Below the pieces are notes generated by a model. It was not told where the DNA came from and did no database searches. It saw nothing but the letters and a program-made list of their open reading frames with translations. The position numbers and the translations under genes were made by a program. 64,000 nt of DNA from Candidatus Poseidoniales archaeon (GTDB taxonomy: Archaea; Thermoplasmatota; Poseidoniia; Poseidoniales; Poseidoniaceae), in assembly GCA_003602415.1 (NCBI GenBank), contig QQSK01000013.1:116220-180219 (forward strand). The letters are read 5' to 3'. Positions within the stretch are counted from its first letter, which is position 1. Every line of letters begins with the position of its first letter. Below are positions 42,101-50,836 of this stretch, one piece after another.

Positions 42101-43799
42101 TGTCATGAGCGCTAGCAGTAATAATTCCCTTCACCAAAGCGCTGGAAGGTGTGGTGTGCCCCAAGTTGTCTATCAAATGCTGATAGAGAAGTGCAGATGC
42201 GCCTGCTGTGATAGGAGTGGCCATACTTGTTCCTCCCATGTATGTGTAATCTGAATTGGAGTGCGCTCCCCACCCAGTCGATGTTGTAGAGCGACTCTTT
42301 GCAGAAAGAATGAATGTGCCTGGTGCTGAAACATCGGGTTTCAATCGACCATCATCGACAGGTCCTCTGCTTGAAAACGCAGCCATTCCTTCGGTATTGT
42401 TTGCAATCTTGTCAGAGTTGATTGGGTCAGTTGGGTAATCTCCAGGCCACCATTGTCCCCATTCGCTCGAAATCTGTGTTCCTCTATCATTTTCAGAAGC
42501 GCCTACAGTTAGAACATTCTTGCTGGTAGCAGGTGCTCCCATACTATCCAAATCAATCTCTCCATCGCTATTTGCATCGGTTCCTTCATTCGCAGCAGCG
42601 AACAAAATCAGCATTCCGCTATGATTTCTAGCAGAGTGATCAGCTTGCATTGAGTTGGAGGTATATTGGCCCGCAACCGATGATCCCCAAGAGTTGGTGT
42701 GAATGTGAGAGCCATTAGCCGCGGCATCATCAAACATGTCAGACAAATCATCAGGGATTCCCATCAATGTGTAATCATCAGTGTAACCGTAGTTATTCTC
42801 TACGGTCGTTGTCCAATCGGTCCAAACTTCGGTTGCTTGCATGTACAAGTGTGCTTCAGGTGCTATACCCTTAATCGAGCCTGAGGATTGTGTTCCATCT
42901 CCTAGAACAGAACCTGCAACGTGAGTTCCGTGACCAGAATCTAGGTCAGAAGCACCATCGTTGTAAGGTGCGTTGACGTATGATTGTGAAGCAGGAGGGA
43001 TTCCATAGGAGTGAATTCCTACTATGTGGTCTCTGAAGTCAGGATGCATGTTGGTATTATTGACACCATTATCCAGTCCTGTGTCGGATACGGTGACAAC
43101 TATTCCAGTACCATCTAATGCATTCCATGCGGAATTAATCCCTGCCATTTGAGTTGCACTTTGCAGAACGGTAGCACCGATTACTCCATCTGCAACATCA
43201 TTGAGGAGAATCTTCTCGAATCTTGGCTCGACCCACTCTATCTCAGGTTGCTCGATTAGCCATTCAACACCACTTGTGCGAACTTCGACAGTAGCCCATC
43301 TCCAACTGTGAGATAGAACTTCTATGTCTCCTCGATTTTCGATTCCATCAGGAAGTTCATCTCCTGAAAGAACTAGATTGATTACTCCCATGCCTTCAGT
43401 GATGAACCAAGATTCCATCTCTCCCTTCAATGATGGCATAATGTGAGGGTGAAGTTTTGCAGTAGGGGGCATTTTCACCATTCCATCAACCTCTAACTTG
43501 GCTAATTCTGATGATGTTTGTCCAGTCAATTCACAATGGAAAGCAGATGTTGGCAAAAACGACCAACATTCAATGCCTTCGTCTGCTAAGTCATGTACCC
43601 AATTTGAAGGTACAGGGTATTCGTGAGTCAGCATCCAGAATCCGAAATGTGGAGTATTAGCAATTTGCTCAATTGGAATGGATTCAACGTCTCCATTTGC
43701 TAAATGAATAGTCTCTGAGTGTCCCGTTTGTGGTTGCCATGCTGCTACCGAAACGAAAGATGACAAAACCAAGAGCCCGACCAGTGCTACTGCGCGCAT
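39105..43799 (-). CDS. giant subtilisin-like (S8) protease with calcium-type repeats
   Basis: A 1564-residue secreted protease. A signal peptide (VALVGLLVLSSFVSVAA) and a propeptide of about 190 residues precede the S8 domain, whose catalytic residues are Asp in VSDTGLD (about 237), His in SGHGTHVAGS (about 290) and Ser in GGTSMATP (about 523), with the oxyanion Asn in FAAANEG. A P/homoB-like beta domain follows. From about residue 725 to 1375 there are some twenty thrombospondin type 3-like repeats of the DxDGDGxxD kind that should bind calcium and form a rigid stalk. A beta domain, a membrane helix (VAVAVAILLALFLSLNAI) and a basic tail close the protein. It likely degrades protein at the cell surface. 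Confidence 0.88.
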   Translation of the reverse strand: MRAVALVGLLVLSSFVSVAAWQPQTGHSETIHLANGDVESIPIEQIANTPHFGFWMLTHEYPVPSNWVHDLADEGIECWSFLPTSAFHCELTGQTSSELAKLEVDGMVKMPPTAKLHPHIMPSLKGEMESWFITEGMGVINLVLSGDELPDGIENRGDIEVLSHSWRWATVEVRTSGVEWLIEQPEIEWVEPRFEKILLNDVADGVIGATVLQSATQMAGINSAWNALDGTGIVVTVSDTGLDNGVNNTNMHPDFRDHIVGIHSYGIPPASQSYVNAPYNDGASDLDSGHGTHVAGSVLGDGTQSSGSIKGIAPEAHLYMQATEVWTDWTTTVENNYGYTDDYTLMGIPDDLSDMFDDAAANGSHIHTNSWGSSVAGQYTSNSMQADHSARNHSGMLILFAAANEGTDANSDGEIDLDSMGAPATSKNVLTVGASENDRGTQISSEWGQWWPGDYPTDPINSDKIANNTEGMAAFSSRGPVDDGRLKPDVSAPGTFILSAKSRSTTSTGWGAHSNSDYTYMGGTSMATPITAGASALLYQHLIDNLGHTTPSSALVKGIITASAHDMTGQYGSSSNGAGETAPNNHEGWGLLDLDRAVNTSWVDDESVNTGDSRSWKFTVPSSAPDLKVMVSWTDPASTPAASTNLVNDIDFAVKDPNGNWAEYGNNLDNLIGTTISSPMAGQWEIHVNGTNIPTGPQKFAMVIDAAYTMINMSADADGDGFIDTLDDCVNTPGTSTQDQTGCPDGDGDGWSNVGDDFPNEGTQWSDTDSDGFGDNPGGINPDSCTSVAGTSSSDRYGCPDTDSDSWSDPDGGWGAIQGADACETVWGNSSLDRNGCLDEDGDGQSDLNDALTNDSTQWLDTDGDGYYDNANPATNWDDCPSVWGDSTIDLQGCVDTDGDGVSDVGDQWPNDPTKSIDTDGDGFADNEDDCPNFAGNSTWILVGCLDADGDGRTVEYDEFPSDPTQWNDTDGDGFGDNPSGTLADDCPNTFGDSWQNGTLGCPDTDSDGWADQEDSFIDDPTQWHDVDGDGYGDNIGGTNPDSCPTVWGNSTEGGALGCPDSDGDGWSDAIDALPNDDTQFADQDGDGYGDNPNGNNADDCPITYGNSTIDRLGCVDTDGDGYSDVNDDFPLDPTRHLDSDGDGYDDVEDDCVNVAGTSTNGSLGCFDADQDSWGDVDDSFPLDNTQWNDTDNDGFGDNAQGNNPDACPSVSGNSTSLILGCLDSDGDTWADSIDVFPDDITEWADNDSDGFGNNIDFCPITAGTSTNGSIGCLDDDGDSWSNNHDFMPTDPSQWLDSDGDGYGDNTSGTDGDSCPNEAGNAAFDLIGCPDNDQDGWSNSGDAFPEHRSQYQDSDADGYGDNNSPGAELADHWPDDPTRNTAEVLLECGPEEFALDLAFESSVTFTCTITNMIQNNLTVKVEWKSMNAIDTGVRTHILIIPGEGQQTVAFSGQIVEKGDFNSVIEATEPGALSSMAFTSLSIEAINSDDGDTFDDLLEQAKDVPHIQEIVAVAVAILLALFLSLNAIRNSKKKKAEREERRNQHIANSFIMDENPMRSRFPPMN

Positions 43800-43846
43800 G
43801 AATCTATGTTACACTGAGTAGGGGATGAATGTTATCATCTTACGCA

Positions 43847-43856
43847 GGTTCATAAT
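43847..43856 (+). promoter_or_regulatory. GGTTCATAA promoter-like box
   Basis: GGTTCATAAT ends 21 nt upstream of the ABC exporter ATG, close to the spacing of a TATA-type box in a leaderless transcript. Confidence 0.4.
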
Positions 43857-43877
43857 CTGAACCCTAGACGGCAGTTT

Positions 43878-45743
43878 ATGGGAGCAGGTAATCCACGCGC
43901 GGCACAATACAATCACCTTTCTCCAGAGGAATTAAACGACTCCAAAATCGAGGTTCTAGGCAAACAAGTTTGGAGAGTTATTCCATACGGATTACGCTAC
44001 AAAAAGAGAGCACTAACCGGTATTGCGGCTAATGGAATGGCAAGGTTCGCCGATTTGCTTCCATTCGTATTCATTGGATTTGCCGTGGATTATTACGCAG
44101 GTAATGATACCGAGGGATTCTTTGGCGGAATGAGAGATTTCTTGGATAATTCATTGTTCCCCCTACTAACAGATAATTTGGCGGTGGGTTATGGAATTCT
44201 GATTTTCCTAGGTTTCGCCAGCCTTGCAGTCTTCCAAGGAATCAGTGAATACTGTTGGCAGACACTGGGTTACAAAGTTCAGCACGACTTACGTCTCGAT
44301 GCTACACGCTCGTTAATCGATATGGAGGCATCATACTACGATCTTCGCCAAACAGGGCAATTGATGAGCGTATTATCAGCTGATGTCAATCAATTGGAGG
44401 ACGTGATTAGCGATGCATCAACATCGATAATTCGGATTGTTGTTACCTTTGGAACAGCGTTCTTGATATTGGTTCTAATGAGTTGGAAATTAGCAGCTGT
44501 ATTGTTTGCTCCTTTACTTCTCATCATTCCGTTAGTATATCTCTTCTCAACTAGAGTTCAAAGGAAATATCGCCAACAAAGGGAATCTACTGGCGATATT
44601 ACTGCGGTTTTAGAGAATGTAATTTCGGGTATTGCTGTTGTTCAAGCATACAATGCTCAGGAATGGGAATCCAATAGAGTTGACAGTGAGTCTACCTCTT
44701 ACAGAGACCAAGCAATCGGCGCAAGCCGTGATAGAAACCGTTTCCTTCCTGGACTATACGCAATTGCAGGTATTGCATTCGGATTGCTGGTTACAGTAGG
44801 TGGATATCTTACCAAATCTGGAGACATAACCACTGGACAATTGGTTACTTTCTTACTAATTTCAACAAGGATGACCATGCCTATGTTCATCTTTGGAATG
44901 CTGGTAAATCAGTTGCAAAAGGGCGAGGCTAGTGCTCGCAGAGTATTCGCTTTGGTTGATTTAGAGCCAACAATTACCGACAAACCAGATGCTAAGGAAT
45001 TAGAAGGTTCAATCACTTCTGTGGAATTCGAAAATGTTCATTTCACATATCCAGGGACTTCAACCAAAGTACTAGCGGGTATCTCATTCAAAGTTAGTGC
45101 GGGCCAATTTTTGGGAGTAATGGGTCACACAGGTGCAGGAAAAACCACCATTCTGAAACTCTTGATGCGTTATTATGAGCCTCAGGAAGGTAGAGTTCTA
45201 GTAAACGGAATCGATGTTCAAGATTTGACACTTGATTCAGTAAGAGCAGGCATGGGATTCGTGAGTCAAGAGCCATTCCTTTTCTTTGGTTCGCTCAAAC
45301 AAAATGTAGCCTACAACCGTGATGCTGACGATGAAGAGATTATGAAAGCATTAGAATTAGCAGGTGCTGCTGAATTCGTCAAAGAATTTGAAGACGGCTT
45401 GGATACCATGGTTGGTGACAGAGGAACAATGTTATCTGGTGGACAAAGAGCCCGTGTTTCTCTAGCAAGGGCACTTCTAAAGAATCCAAGTCTATTGGTT
45501 CTAGATGAAGCATCCAGTGCATTAGATGCTGAAACAGAGAAGAGAATCCAAGAGAATTTGATTGCCAGTGGTGGAGATAGAACCACCATCGCAGTTGCTC
45601 ACAGACTGTCTACAATTCGCAACGCTGAAGAGATTATTTCCATGGTTGATGGAGGAATCGTTGAGCGTGGAACTCATGAGGAATTGATTGCCAATAACGG
45701 TGTCTACGCTAGCCAATGGCAGATACAAACCGGTGAAAGATGA
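43878..45743 (+). CDS. ABC exporter, fused membrane and ATPase domains
   Basis: A 621-residue half-transporter of the type IV (MsbA/multidrug) fold. Residues about 45-360 hold six membrane helices (ALTGIAANGMARFADLLPFV, GILIFLGFASLAVFQ, IIRIVVTFGTAFLILVLMSW and others) with an ELARG-like coupling region; residues 370-615 are the ATPase with Walker A GHTGAGKTT, Q-loop FVSQEP, signature LSGGQRARVSLARALL, Walker B LLVLDEASSALD and the switch His in VAHRLST. It works as a dimer; the substrate could be lipid, peptide or drug. The gene is divergent from the protease gene. Confidence 0.9.
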   Translation: MGAGNPRAAQYNHLSPEELNDSKIEVLGKQVWRVIPYGLRYKKRALTGIAANGMARFADLLPFVFIGFAVDYYAGNDTEGFFGGMRDFLDNSLFPLLTDNLAVGYGILIFLGFASLAVFQGISEYCWQTLGYKVQHDLRLDATRSLIDMEASYYDLRQTGQLMSVLSADVNQLEDVISDASTSIIRIVVTFGTAFLILVLMSWKLAAVLFAPLLLIIPLVYLFSTRVQRKYRQQRESTGDITAVLENVISGIAVVQAYNAQEWESNRVDSESTSYRDQAIGASRDRNRFLPGLYAIAGIAFGLLVTVGGYLTKSGDITTGQLVTFLLISTRMTMPMFIFGMLVNQLQKGEASARRVFALVDLEPTITDKPDAKELEGSITSVEFENVHFTYPGTSTKVLAGISFKVSAGQFLGVMGHTGAGKTTILKLLMRYYEPQEGRVLVNGIDVQDLTLDSVRAGMGFVSQEPFLFFGSLKQNVAYNRDADDEEIMKALELAGAAEFVKEFEDGLDTMVGDRGTMLSGGQRARVSLARALLKNPSLLVLDEASSALDAETEKRIQENLIASGGDRTTIAVAHRLSTIRNAEEIISMVDGGIVERGTHEELIANNGVYASQWQIQTGER

Positions 45744-46049
45744 TCATCGTCTTTCGGATTTAGCAACACGCTTTCTGCGCCTTTCTTCTAGGTCTGGTGC
45801 AAATCGCTTATCTCCCTGAATAATCCCTATGGATATCAATAGGAATAGCGGGAATCCAATTATTATCGCCCATACGGAAAGTGAAAGATTGAACATACTA
45901 CTTTCTTCAAATATTTCTGCAACGAGTATTATTGCAATTACCAAAACCACTCTGATAATGGTTAGCCAACTTCGAATAAACATCCAAATTTCTCTGGCAT
46001 CATTCGTACCATCTGGCGAATCCACCCTATCTTGGAAAGACTGCGCCAT
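45744..46049 (-). CDS. small two-helix membrane protein
   Basis: A 101-residue protein not recognised. Two membrane helices (WLTIIRVVLVIAIILVAEIF and VWAIIIGFPLFLLISIGII) connect a polar N terminus with a highly basic C-terminal tail (EERRRKRVAKSERR). Its stop touches the stop of the convergent ABC exporter. It is on the same strand as the following glycosyltransferase, 34 nt downstream of it. Confidence 0.55.
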   Translation of the reverse strand: MAQSFQDRVDSPDGTNDAREIWMFIRSWLTIIRVVLVIAIILVAEIFEESSMFNLSLSVWAIIIGFPLFLLISIGIIQGDKRFAPDLEERRRKRVAKSERR

Positions 46050-46083
46050 AGGGTGTCCTACTTCTACTGATGAATAAAATTAG

Positions 46084-47211
46084 TCAAGCAGTTCGGATTC
46101 TATCGTCTATCTGTTCGCCTACACCAGCACTTCCGCCAGTCTTTCGAATCTCTTTCCAAGCCTTGTTGACTCCTGCTCCGTAGGCCCAGTGTGCTAGGAA
46201 TACGAATAATGGTGCAAAGAATACAGTCCCAATACTACGATGTGGACTAGTTCCAATTGCAGCGCCTAACCAAGAGATGCCGATGTAAATTGCAGCCAAT
46301 CCCAACGGGATATGGAATGCGACTCGTGACAAATCCCATTCGCCATCCAGTGTGAACCAGAGGTCTGCAGCAGCGCCTCCCGTAGCAGCTCCAAAGATTA
46401 CTGAAATGGTTGCTGCAACAACTAGCCAAGGGAAGAAGCCGATTGCTGTATGAGACCACTCAGCAATCTCCGGCCATCGCTTGTTAGCAACCATTCGAGT
46501 GTATCCATAATTTCTCATCTGCTTCATGTATGGTCTGAATGGGCGACGACGTCGATGAGGCATTACGTTCTCAGGGTCGATGAACAACTTGTGTCCTGCA
46601 CGCTGAATCTTAGCATCAAGGACAACATCCTCTGCACCGATACAACCATCTTCGAAGAATCCAACTTCTCGCAAGTTGGCCATTCTGTGAGCACAATTGA
46701 CTCCTGGATTGTGAGTGATTGGAACTAATTTACCCTTGGGCTGAGCGCCGTATCTTGTTCCAGCAGTCATGAATCGTGTACAGAATGCAACATCGGCACA
46801 CTTAGCGCCGAATGGGTCTTCATCAGGTGCGAAGTTAGGTCCTCCAACAGCTCCAACTTCAGGGTTGTCGAACCAGCGAACTAGTTTCTCGACCCAATCC
46901 AGAGGAGGAATTGTGTCATCGTCGGTGAATAGAACGAGGTCGTGGTCCATTCTCTCCAGAGCATAATTGCAAGCGTTTGCTCGGTTTCTGGACGGGTCAT
47001 CAATCCATGTTACTCCATACTTCTCACACACTTCTTTTGTGTGGTCTTTAGACTTCGAATCTGAAATAACAATTTCAAAATCTGTGTAGGTTTGTTTTGA
47101 TAATCTTTCGAGAACTATATCCAACTCATCTGCATTGTTGATAGTAGGAATTAGAACTGCCACCTTGAATGGCTCGCCATCTTCTTTGAGCAGGGGCGTA
47201 ACTTCTGCCAT
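46084..47211 (-). CDS. membrane-anchored family 2 glycosyltransferase
   Basis: A 375-residue GT-A enzyme. Motifs are VLIPTINNADELDIVL, IVISDSKSKDHT, FTDDDTIPP (DDD metal site), GGPNFAPDEDP and GAEDVVLDAKIQRAG (acceptor ED), followed by HRRRRPFRPYMKQMRNYGYTR-type lysine/arginine-rich segment, which resembles the QxxRW region of processive synthases. Three hydrophobic helices near the C terminus hold it in the membrane. It is expected to build surface or lipid-linked glycan. The start is divergent from pcn. Confidence 0.8.
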   Translation of the reverse strand: MAEVTPLLKEDGEPFKVAVLIPTINNADELDIVLERLSKQTYTDFEIVISDSKSKDHTKEVCEKYGVTWIDDPSRNRANACNYALERMDHDLVLFTDDDTIPPLDWVEKLVRWFDNPEVGAVGGPNFAPDEDPFGAKCADVAFCTRFMTAGTRYGAQPKGKLVPITHNPGVNCAHRMANLREVGFFEDGCIGAEDVVLDAKIQRAGHKLFIDPENVMPHRRRRPFRPYMKQMRNYGYTRMVANKRWPEIAEWSHTAIGFFPWLVVAATISVIFGAATGGAAADLWFTLDGEWDLSRVAFHIPLGLAAIYIGISWLGAAIGTSPHRSIGTVFFAPLFVFLAHWAYGAGVNKAWKEIRKTGGSAGVGEQIDDRIRTA

Positions 47212-47311
47212 ATACGGTCCACATTACACCCCTTCATCAAACCATCTCACTATTATGTGACAGTCAAAATACACTGTAAAGGCGCGCGTTTTGAGTGATT
47301 ATTGATTAGAA

Positions 47312-47321
47312 GGTTCATAAG
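47312..47321 (+). promoter_or_regulatory. GGTTCATAA promoter-like box for pcn
   Basis: GGTTCATAAG ends 36 nt before the PCNA start codon, leaving room for a short leader that ends in aggggtgctctc before the ATG. Confidence 0.4.
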
Positions 47322-47357
47322 CCTCCCAATGAGCAAACAAAGTATAGGGGTGCTCTC

Positions 47358-48098
47358 ATGTTGAACGTCACAGCCCGTCAAGAACTCATGCGAACCATAG
47401 TAGAAACACTTGGGGTCGTAGTTGAGGAGGCAAGACTAGACTTTGGAGAAGATGGACTTTCGGTTAGGGTTGTTGACCCTTCTCACGTAGCCATGATCAA
47501 GATGGATGTTGATAGTGCAGCGTTCGATACTTGGGAATTAGATGACACAAAATTAGGTCTTGAAATGAGACCACTCAAAGAAATCATGTCCCAAGGCCAA
47601 GGTACTGATATGGTCGAGTTATCATACGACGACAATACTGGACAAGCAAGCATCAAAATCGGCCGCATCGACATGAACATGCGCCCTCTTGACAACTCAA
47701 CCTTGAATCCTCCAAATCTTCCTAACCTAGACTTGCCATGTGGAGTCACAATCGCAGGGGCTGAACTGGCTCAAGCAATTCGTGCATCCAAGCTAGTTGG
47801 AGATTTGATTAACATGTCTCTAACCGAATCTGAATTTTCAGTCAATGTCAAAGGACCAAACCGAGAAGTGAATGCTAACTTCTCCAAGGATGAATTACAT
47901 GCAATCGATTGTGATTCTGCCGCACGTTCTCAATACTCTCTGACATACCTGATTCCATTGGCTAAAGTATTCCAAGGAATTGAGCATGTAAATCTAAGGT
48001 TCGGAGAAAACTTCCCACTGATGATTACATTCGACTTTGCAGATGGTGCAGGTCACGTTGAATACTTCTTGGCTCCAAGAGTCGAAGGCGATATTTGA
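47358..48098 (+). CDS. pcn: DNA polymerase sliding clamp PCNA
   Basis: A 246-residue clamp subunit, the usual length for archaeal PCNA, which forms a homotrimeric ring around DNA. Recognisable parts are VRVVDPSHVAMIKM (inner strand), the interdomain connector around LPNLDLP, and a C-terminal strand LMITFDFADGAGHVEYFLAPRVE, with the APR-like end that receives PIP-box clients. It is the only clamp gene in the window. Confidence 0.95.
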   Translation: MLNVTARQELMRTIVETLGVVVEEARLDFGEDGLSVRVVDPSHVAMIKMDVDSAAFDTWELDDTKLGLEMRPLKEIMSQGQGTDMVELSYDDNTGQASIKIGRIDMNMRPLDNSTLNPPNLPNLDLPCGVTIAGAELAQAIRASKLVGDLINMSLTESEFSVNVKGPNREVNANFSKDELHAIDCDSAARSQYSLTYLIPLAKVFQGIEHVNLRFGENFPLMITFDFADGAGHVEYFLAPRVEGDI

Positions 48099-48100
48099 GA

Positions 48101-48796
48101 CTAATTTGTCACAAAATACAGACAATGATTGTCTTCAAGACCATGAAGGTCAATCTGTTCTTCAATGTTCAATCCCGCTTGTTCTAATTGTTCTCGAACT
48201 TGATTGAAAACAACTCTCTCTCCGCCTTCTGTGAATCTCTCAGAAGCGGCTTTCAATGATAACAATCCCTTGCCACCAGGTTTCAGGAATCGCTTGACAG
48301 CACTGATGAAAATTTCAGCCTGCCCTGCTTGACTAACATCTTGAAGTAGCCAATCTACTTTGTTGGCAACCATTATTCCCCATGCAGCGTGCTTTCTAGC
48401 ATCTCCCAATACAGGGACCAATCCTGGGCGAATTGTCGATAGATGAACGAGATCTCTCAAGCACCTAGGTGACAAATCAACCGCAATTATCCGGCCACCT
48501 TTCTCATTGTTCTGTCCACATACCTGGTCATGAAGATGAGATAGTGAAGTTCCGTGACCGGCTCCCAAATACAAACACGTATCTCCTTCCTGTGGAAGTA
48601 ATTCGTACTGCGTATTTCTCGCTCTAGAAATTGCAGCGCCTAGTTTTGAGCGGGTAGGGTCCCATCTTCGGTACTCAATACCACGGAAACGGCGAAGAGA
48701 TTCACCGTATTGTGATTTTTTAGGAACCGCATTCAATGTCCAAATGGCTCTACCATCAATCATTACAGCCCAAGATAAACGGCGCTTTTTTGCCAT
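48101..48796 (-). CDS. flpA: fibrillarin-like rRNA 2'-O-methyltransferase
   Basis: A 231-residue class I methyltransferase, the catalytic subunit of the C/D box RNP that methylates rRNA and tRNA riboses. It has YRRWDPTRSKLGAAI, the SAM motif CLYLGAGHGTSLSHLHD, IIAVDLSPRCLRDLV, VDWLLQDVSQAGQAEIF and KPGGKGLLSLKA with catalytic K-D-K-(H) residues of the fibrillarin family. It ends 4 nt upstream of and reads in tandem with nop5, the classical archaeal pairing. Its 3' end faces pcn with 2 nt between. Confidence 0.95.
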   Translation of the reverse strand: MAKKRRLSWAVMIDGRAIWTLNAVPKKSQYGESLRRFRGIEYRRWDPTRSKLGAAISRARNTQYELLPQEGDTCLYLGAGHGTSLSHLHDQVCGQNNEKGGRIIAVDLSPRCLRDLVHLSTIRPGLVPVLGDARKHAAWGIMVANKVDWLLQDVSQAGQAEIFISAVKRFLKPGGKGLLSLKAASERFTEGGERVVFNQVREQLEQAGLNIEEQIDLHGLEDNHCLYFVTN

Positions 48797-48800
48797 TTAA

Positions 48801-49808
48801 TCACCTTTGAGGGGGGCTCGAGTTTTCTTTACGAATAGTCTCCACCTTTGCAGCAACAGAGTCAATTCTGTCTTGGTCCCAAACCTCTCCTCCATAAGCA
48901 TCACATCTAGCTGCAATGGTTGCTTTTGCGGCAACAGTTCGAGCGATTTTTCCTCTTACCCATCGAGGTGAGCGAGATATCCATGGGTGCATGAATATGT
49001 GACCATGTTTTGGTGAAGGAGCGCCTGTCTTCAAGTGGTTGAAGAAAGCCTTCTCTGCCCCTAAAATTTGCATAGTTCCAGCGGGTAACCTCGCCAGTCT
49101 ACTTCTTCCATGGGCTTCTACACAAAGCCTTGCAGCCAAAATTGGACCTAATAGTCCTGATAGGGACGGAAGGTGCGCGGTCGCTAATTCTCTAACAACA
49201 TCTTCCATCTTTTCTAAACGCTTTTTGATTTCTTGAACGCTTAGAGCCCAATCGTGTAAACTAGCCCACTCAGCATCGGTTGGCCCTTCTGGAGGCATGC
49301 CGATGTCGAGCATAGTAGCAAGTTCTTCTAAAGATGAGGATTCAATCACTTTCTTAGCAAGTCCACTTCGATCTCTTTCGAATCTTGCTTCAGGAAGGAA
49401 TAATCCAACCCATTCTACCAATCTTCCTTCGATTGTAATGAATGATGCACGTAATTCATCAGATGCCTTGAGGATGTGTTCTAATCTTCTGTCAGGGTCA
49501 CCTGCAGCAGCATCAACTCCTCTCTTTGAAAGAAGAATTGCTGCTTTGTCTAAACACTCAAGCGCTTCTGGAGAAGGTGTCGGCCAATCAGCATCAGGAA
49601 GTTCTTCATCACCATGGATTCTGATTTTTGCATCCGGGAATCTTTCCGATAGCCTCTCAGCCTCAGGAGTAATCGCTTGGTAAGCTATCATGTCCATTCT
49701 TGAACAAACAGCATCAGTATCTCTCCAGCCATCCCACTGCTCGACATCTAGGATGTTACCATCATCGTCTGCAACGGCGGCGGCCCTCCAATCATACCAT
49801 AGCCACAT
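48801..49808 (-). CDS. nop5: Nop5 (Nop56/58) C/D box RNP protein
   Basis: A 335-residue scaffold of the C/D RNP that joins fibrillarin, L7Ae and guide RNA. The N-terminal domain and coiled coil (VQEIKKRLEKMEDVVRELAT) precede the NOP domain: LPSLSGLLGPILAARLCVEA, RLARLPAGTMQILGAEKAFF, KHGHIFMHPWI and GKIARTVAAKATIAARCDAY. The lysine-rich tail of other Nop5 proteins is very short here. ATG 49808 is preferred, with GGATGGT upstream; TTG 49820 is in frame. The gene is divergent from tfs, so one short region holds both promoters. Confidence 0.93.
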   Translation of the reverse strand: MWLWYDWRAAAVADDDGNILDVEQWDGWRDTDAVCSRMDMIAYQAITPEAERLSERFPDAKIRIHGDEELPDADWPTPSPEALECLDKAAILLSKRGVDAAAGDPDRRLEHILKASDELRASFITIEGRLVEWVGLFLPEARFERDRSGLAKKVIESSSLEELATMLDIGMPPEGPTDAEWASLHDWALSVQEIKKRLEKMEDVVRELATAHLPSLSGLLGPILAARLCVEAHGRSRLARLPAGTMQILGAEKAFFNHLKTGAPSPKHGHIFMHPWISRSPRWVRGKIARTVAAKATIAARCDAYGGEVWDQDRIDSVAAKVETIRKENSSPPQR

Positions 49809-49867
49809 ACGACCATCCAACAGTTACCACTTGATGAACCAATTGCTGTAGATTTATTACAAATCTC

Positions 49868-49876
49868 TATATAAAT
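49868..49876 (+). promoter_or_regulatory. TATA box of tfs
   Basis: TATATAAAT is centred 23 nt upstream of the TFS ATG in the 86-bp divergent nop5-tfs region, which fits a leaderless or nearly leaderless transcript. Confidence 0.5.
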
Positions 49877-49894
49877 CAACTTCCACCTCTTCGT

Positions 49895-50242
49895 ATGTTC
49901 TGCCCAGAATGCGGCACAATGGCTTTCCCTAGTCCTAGTGGCATTATCGATTGTACCAATTACAAATGTGGTTACAAAGGACCCGTTGGTAAAATGAAAG
50001 TTCAAGGAAAAGAAATCGATTTGTCAGATGTTCAATCCTCAAGTAAGGCCGAAACTCGACAGTATGAAGTCATCAAAGATTCCGATGAATTGAAGGGTGT
50101 ATTAACCAAAGGAGATTACATGTGTCCTAAGTGTGATTGTGTAGAGGTATTCTCTTATCTCGAACAAACCCGTTCATCTGATGAACCTGAAACCAGAATG
50201 CTAACCTGCAAGGATTGCGGTAATGGTTGGAGAGAATACTGA
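49895..50242 (+). CDS. tfs: transcription elongation factor TFS
   Basis: A 115-residue two-zinc-ribbon protein that rescues backtracked RNA polymerase, the archaeal counterpart of TFIIS/RPB9. The N-terminal ribbon has FCPECG and CTNYKCGY; the C-terminal ribbon has MCPKCDCVEV and CKDCGNGWREY. The loop SSDEPETR carries the Asp-Glu pair that promotes RNA cleavage, so the protein should be active rather than an inhibitory paralogue. Confidence 0.93.
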   Translation: MFCPECGTMAFPSPSGIIDCTNYKCGYKGPVGKMKVQGKEIDLSDVQSSSKAETRQYEVIKDSDELKGVLTKGDYMCPKCDCVEVFSYLEQTRSSDEPETRMLTCKDCGNGWREY

Positions 50243-50252
50243 GTGATAAGTT

Positions 50253-50831
50253 ATGCAATTCCGAGTCCTGCTCGTTTGCTTAATTCTACTAATTCCAGGT
50301 TGTTTTTCCGATGAGGAAAGACCTGATTTTAATGGTAAAGACCTCGGTGAGGTGGATGTTTTCAAATTTACATTGAATGACCAGAATCAATCAACCTACT
50401 CTTTAGAAGATGATGAAGGAAAGGTGGTTGTTCTAGCATTTGTCTACACACGTTGTGATGATGTCTGCTTACTGATTGCAAACAATCTGAAAGTGGCTAA
50501 GTCTCAGTTAACTGAGGATGAATTATCTAAGGTGCAATTTGTTTCCGTGACTATTGATTGGCGACATGATTCACCTGAAGTCCTCCGTAATTGGTCGGAA
50601 GATATGGGGCTGGATTGGCCACATCTTACCGATTGGAATTCAGATCAAATCCACACAACATATTCTGCATATGATGTAGTTCCTTACGATGAGGAAGATT
50701 ATCAGGACATACACCTTCAACCGGTTTACATTCTTGATACCAATTTGAAAGGGCAAGTCGTATGGAGTGAATACGATTGGCCAATCGATTTGTTCTTGGA
50801 AGACTTGCGTACTGTAATTGATATGGAGTGA
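50253..50831 (+). CDS. SCO1/SenC-family lipoprotein (copy 1)
   Basis: A 192-residue thioredoxin-fold lipoprotein. The signal peptide ends in a lipobox (LLIPGC), and the copper site is CDDVC (C-x3-C) in VYTRCDDVCLL plus His in DIHLQPVYILDT. SCO proteins deliver copper to cytochrome c oxidase subunit II or act as thiol oxidoreductases. It begins 10 nt after tfs and is followed by a membrane peptide and a second SCO gene. Confidence 0.88.
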   Translation: MQFRVLLVCLILLIPGCFSDEERPDFNGKDLGEVDVFKFTLNDQNQSTYSLEDDEGKVVVLAFVYTRCDDVCLLIANNLKVAKSQLTEDELSKVQFVSVTIDWRHDSPEVLRNWSEDMGLDWPHLTDWNSDQIHTTYSAYDVVPYDEEDYQDIHLQPVYILDTNLKGQVVWSEYDWPIDLFLEDLRTVIDME

Positions 50832-50836
50832 TTTTA

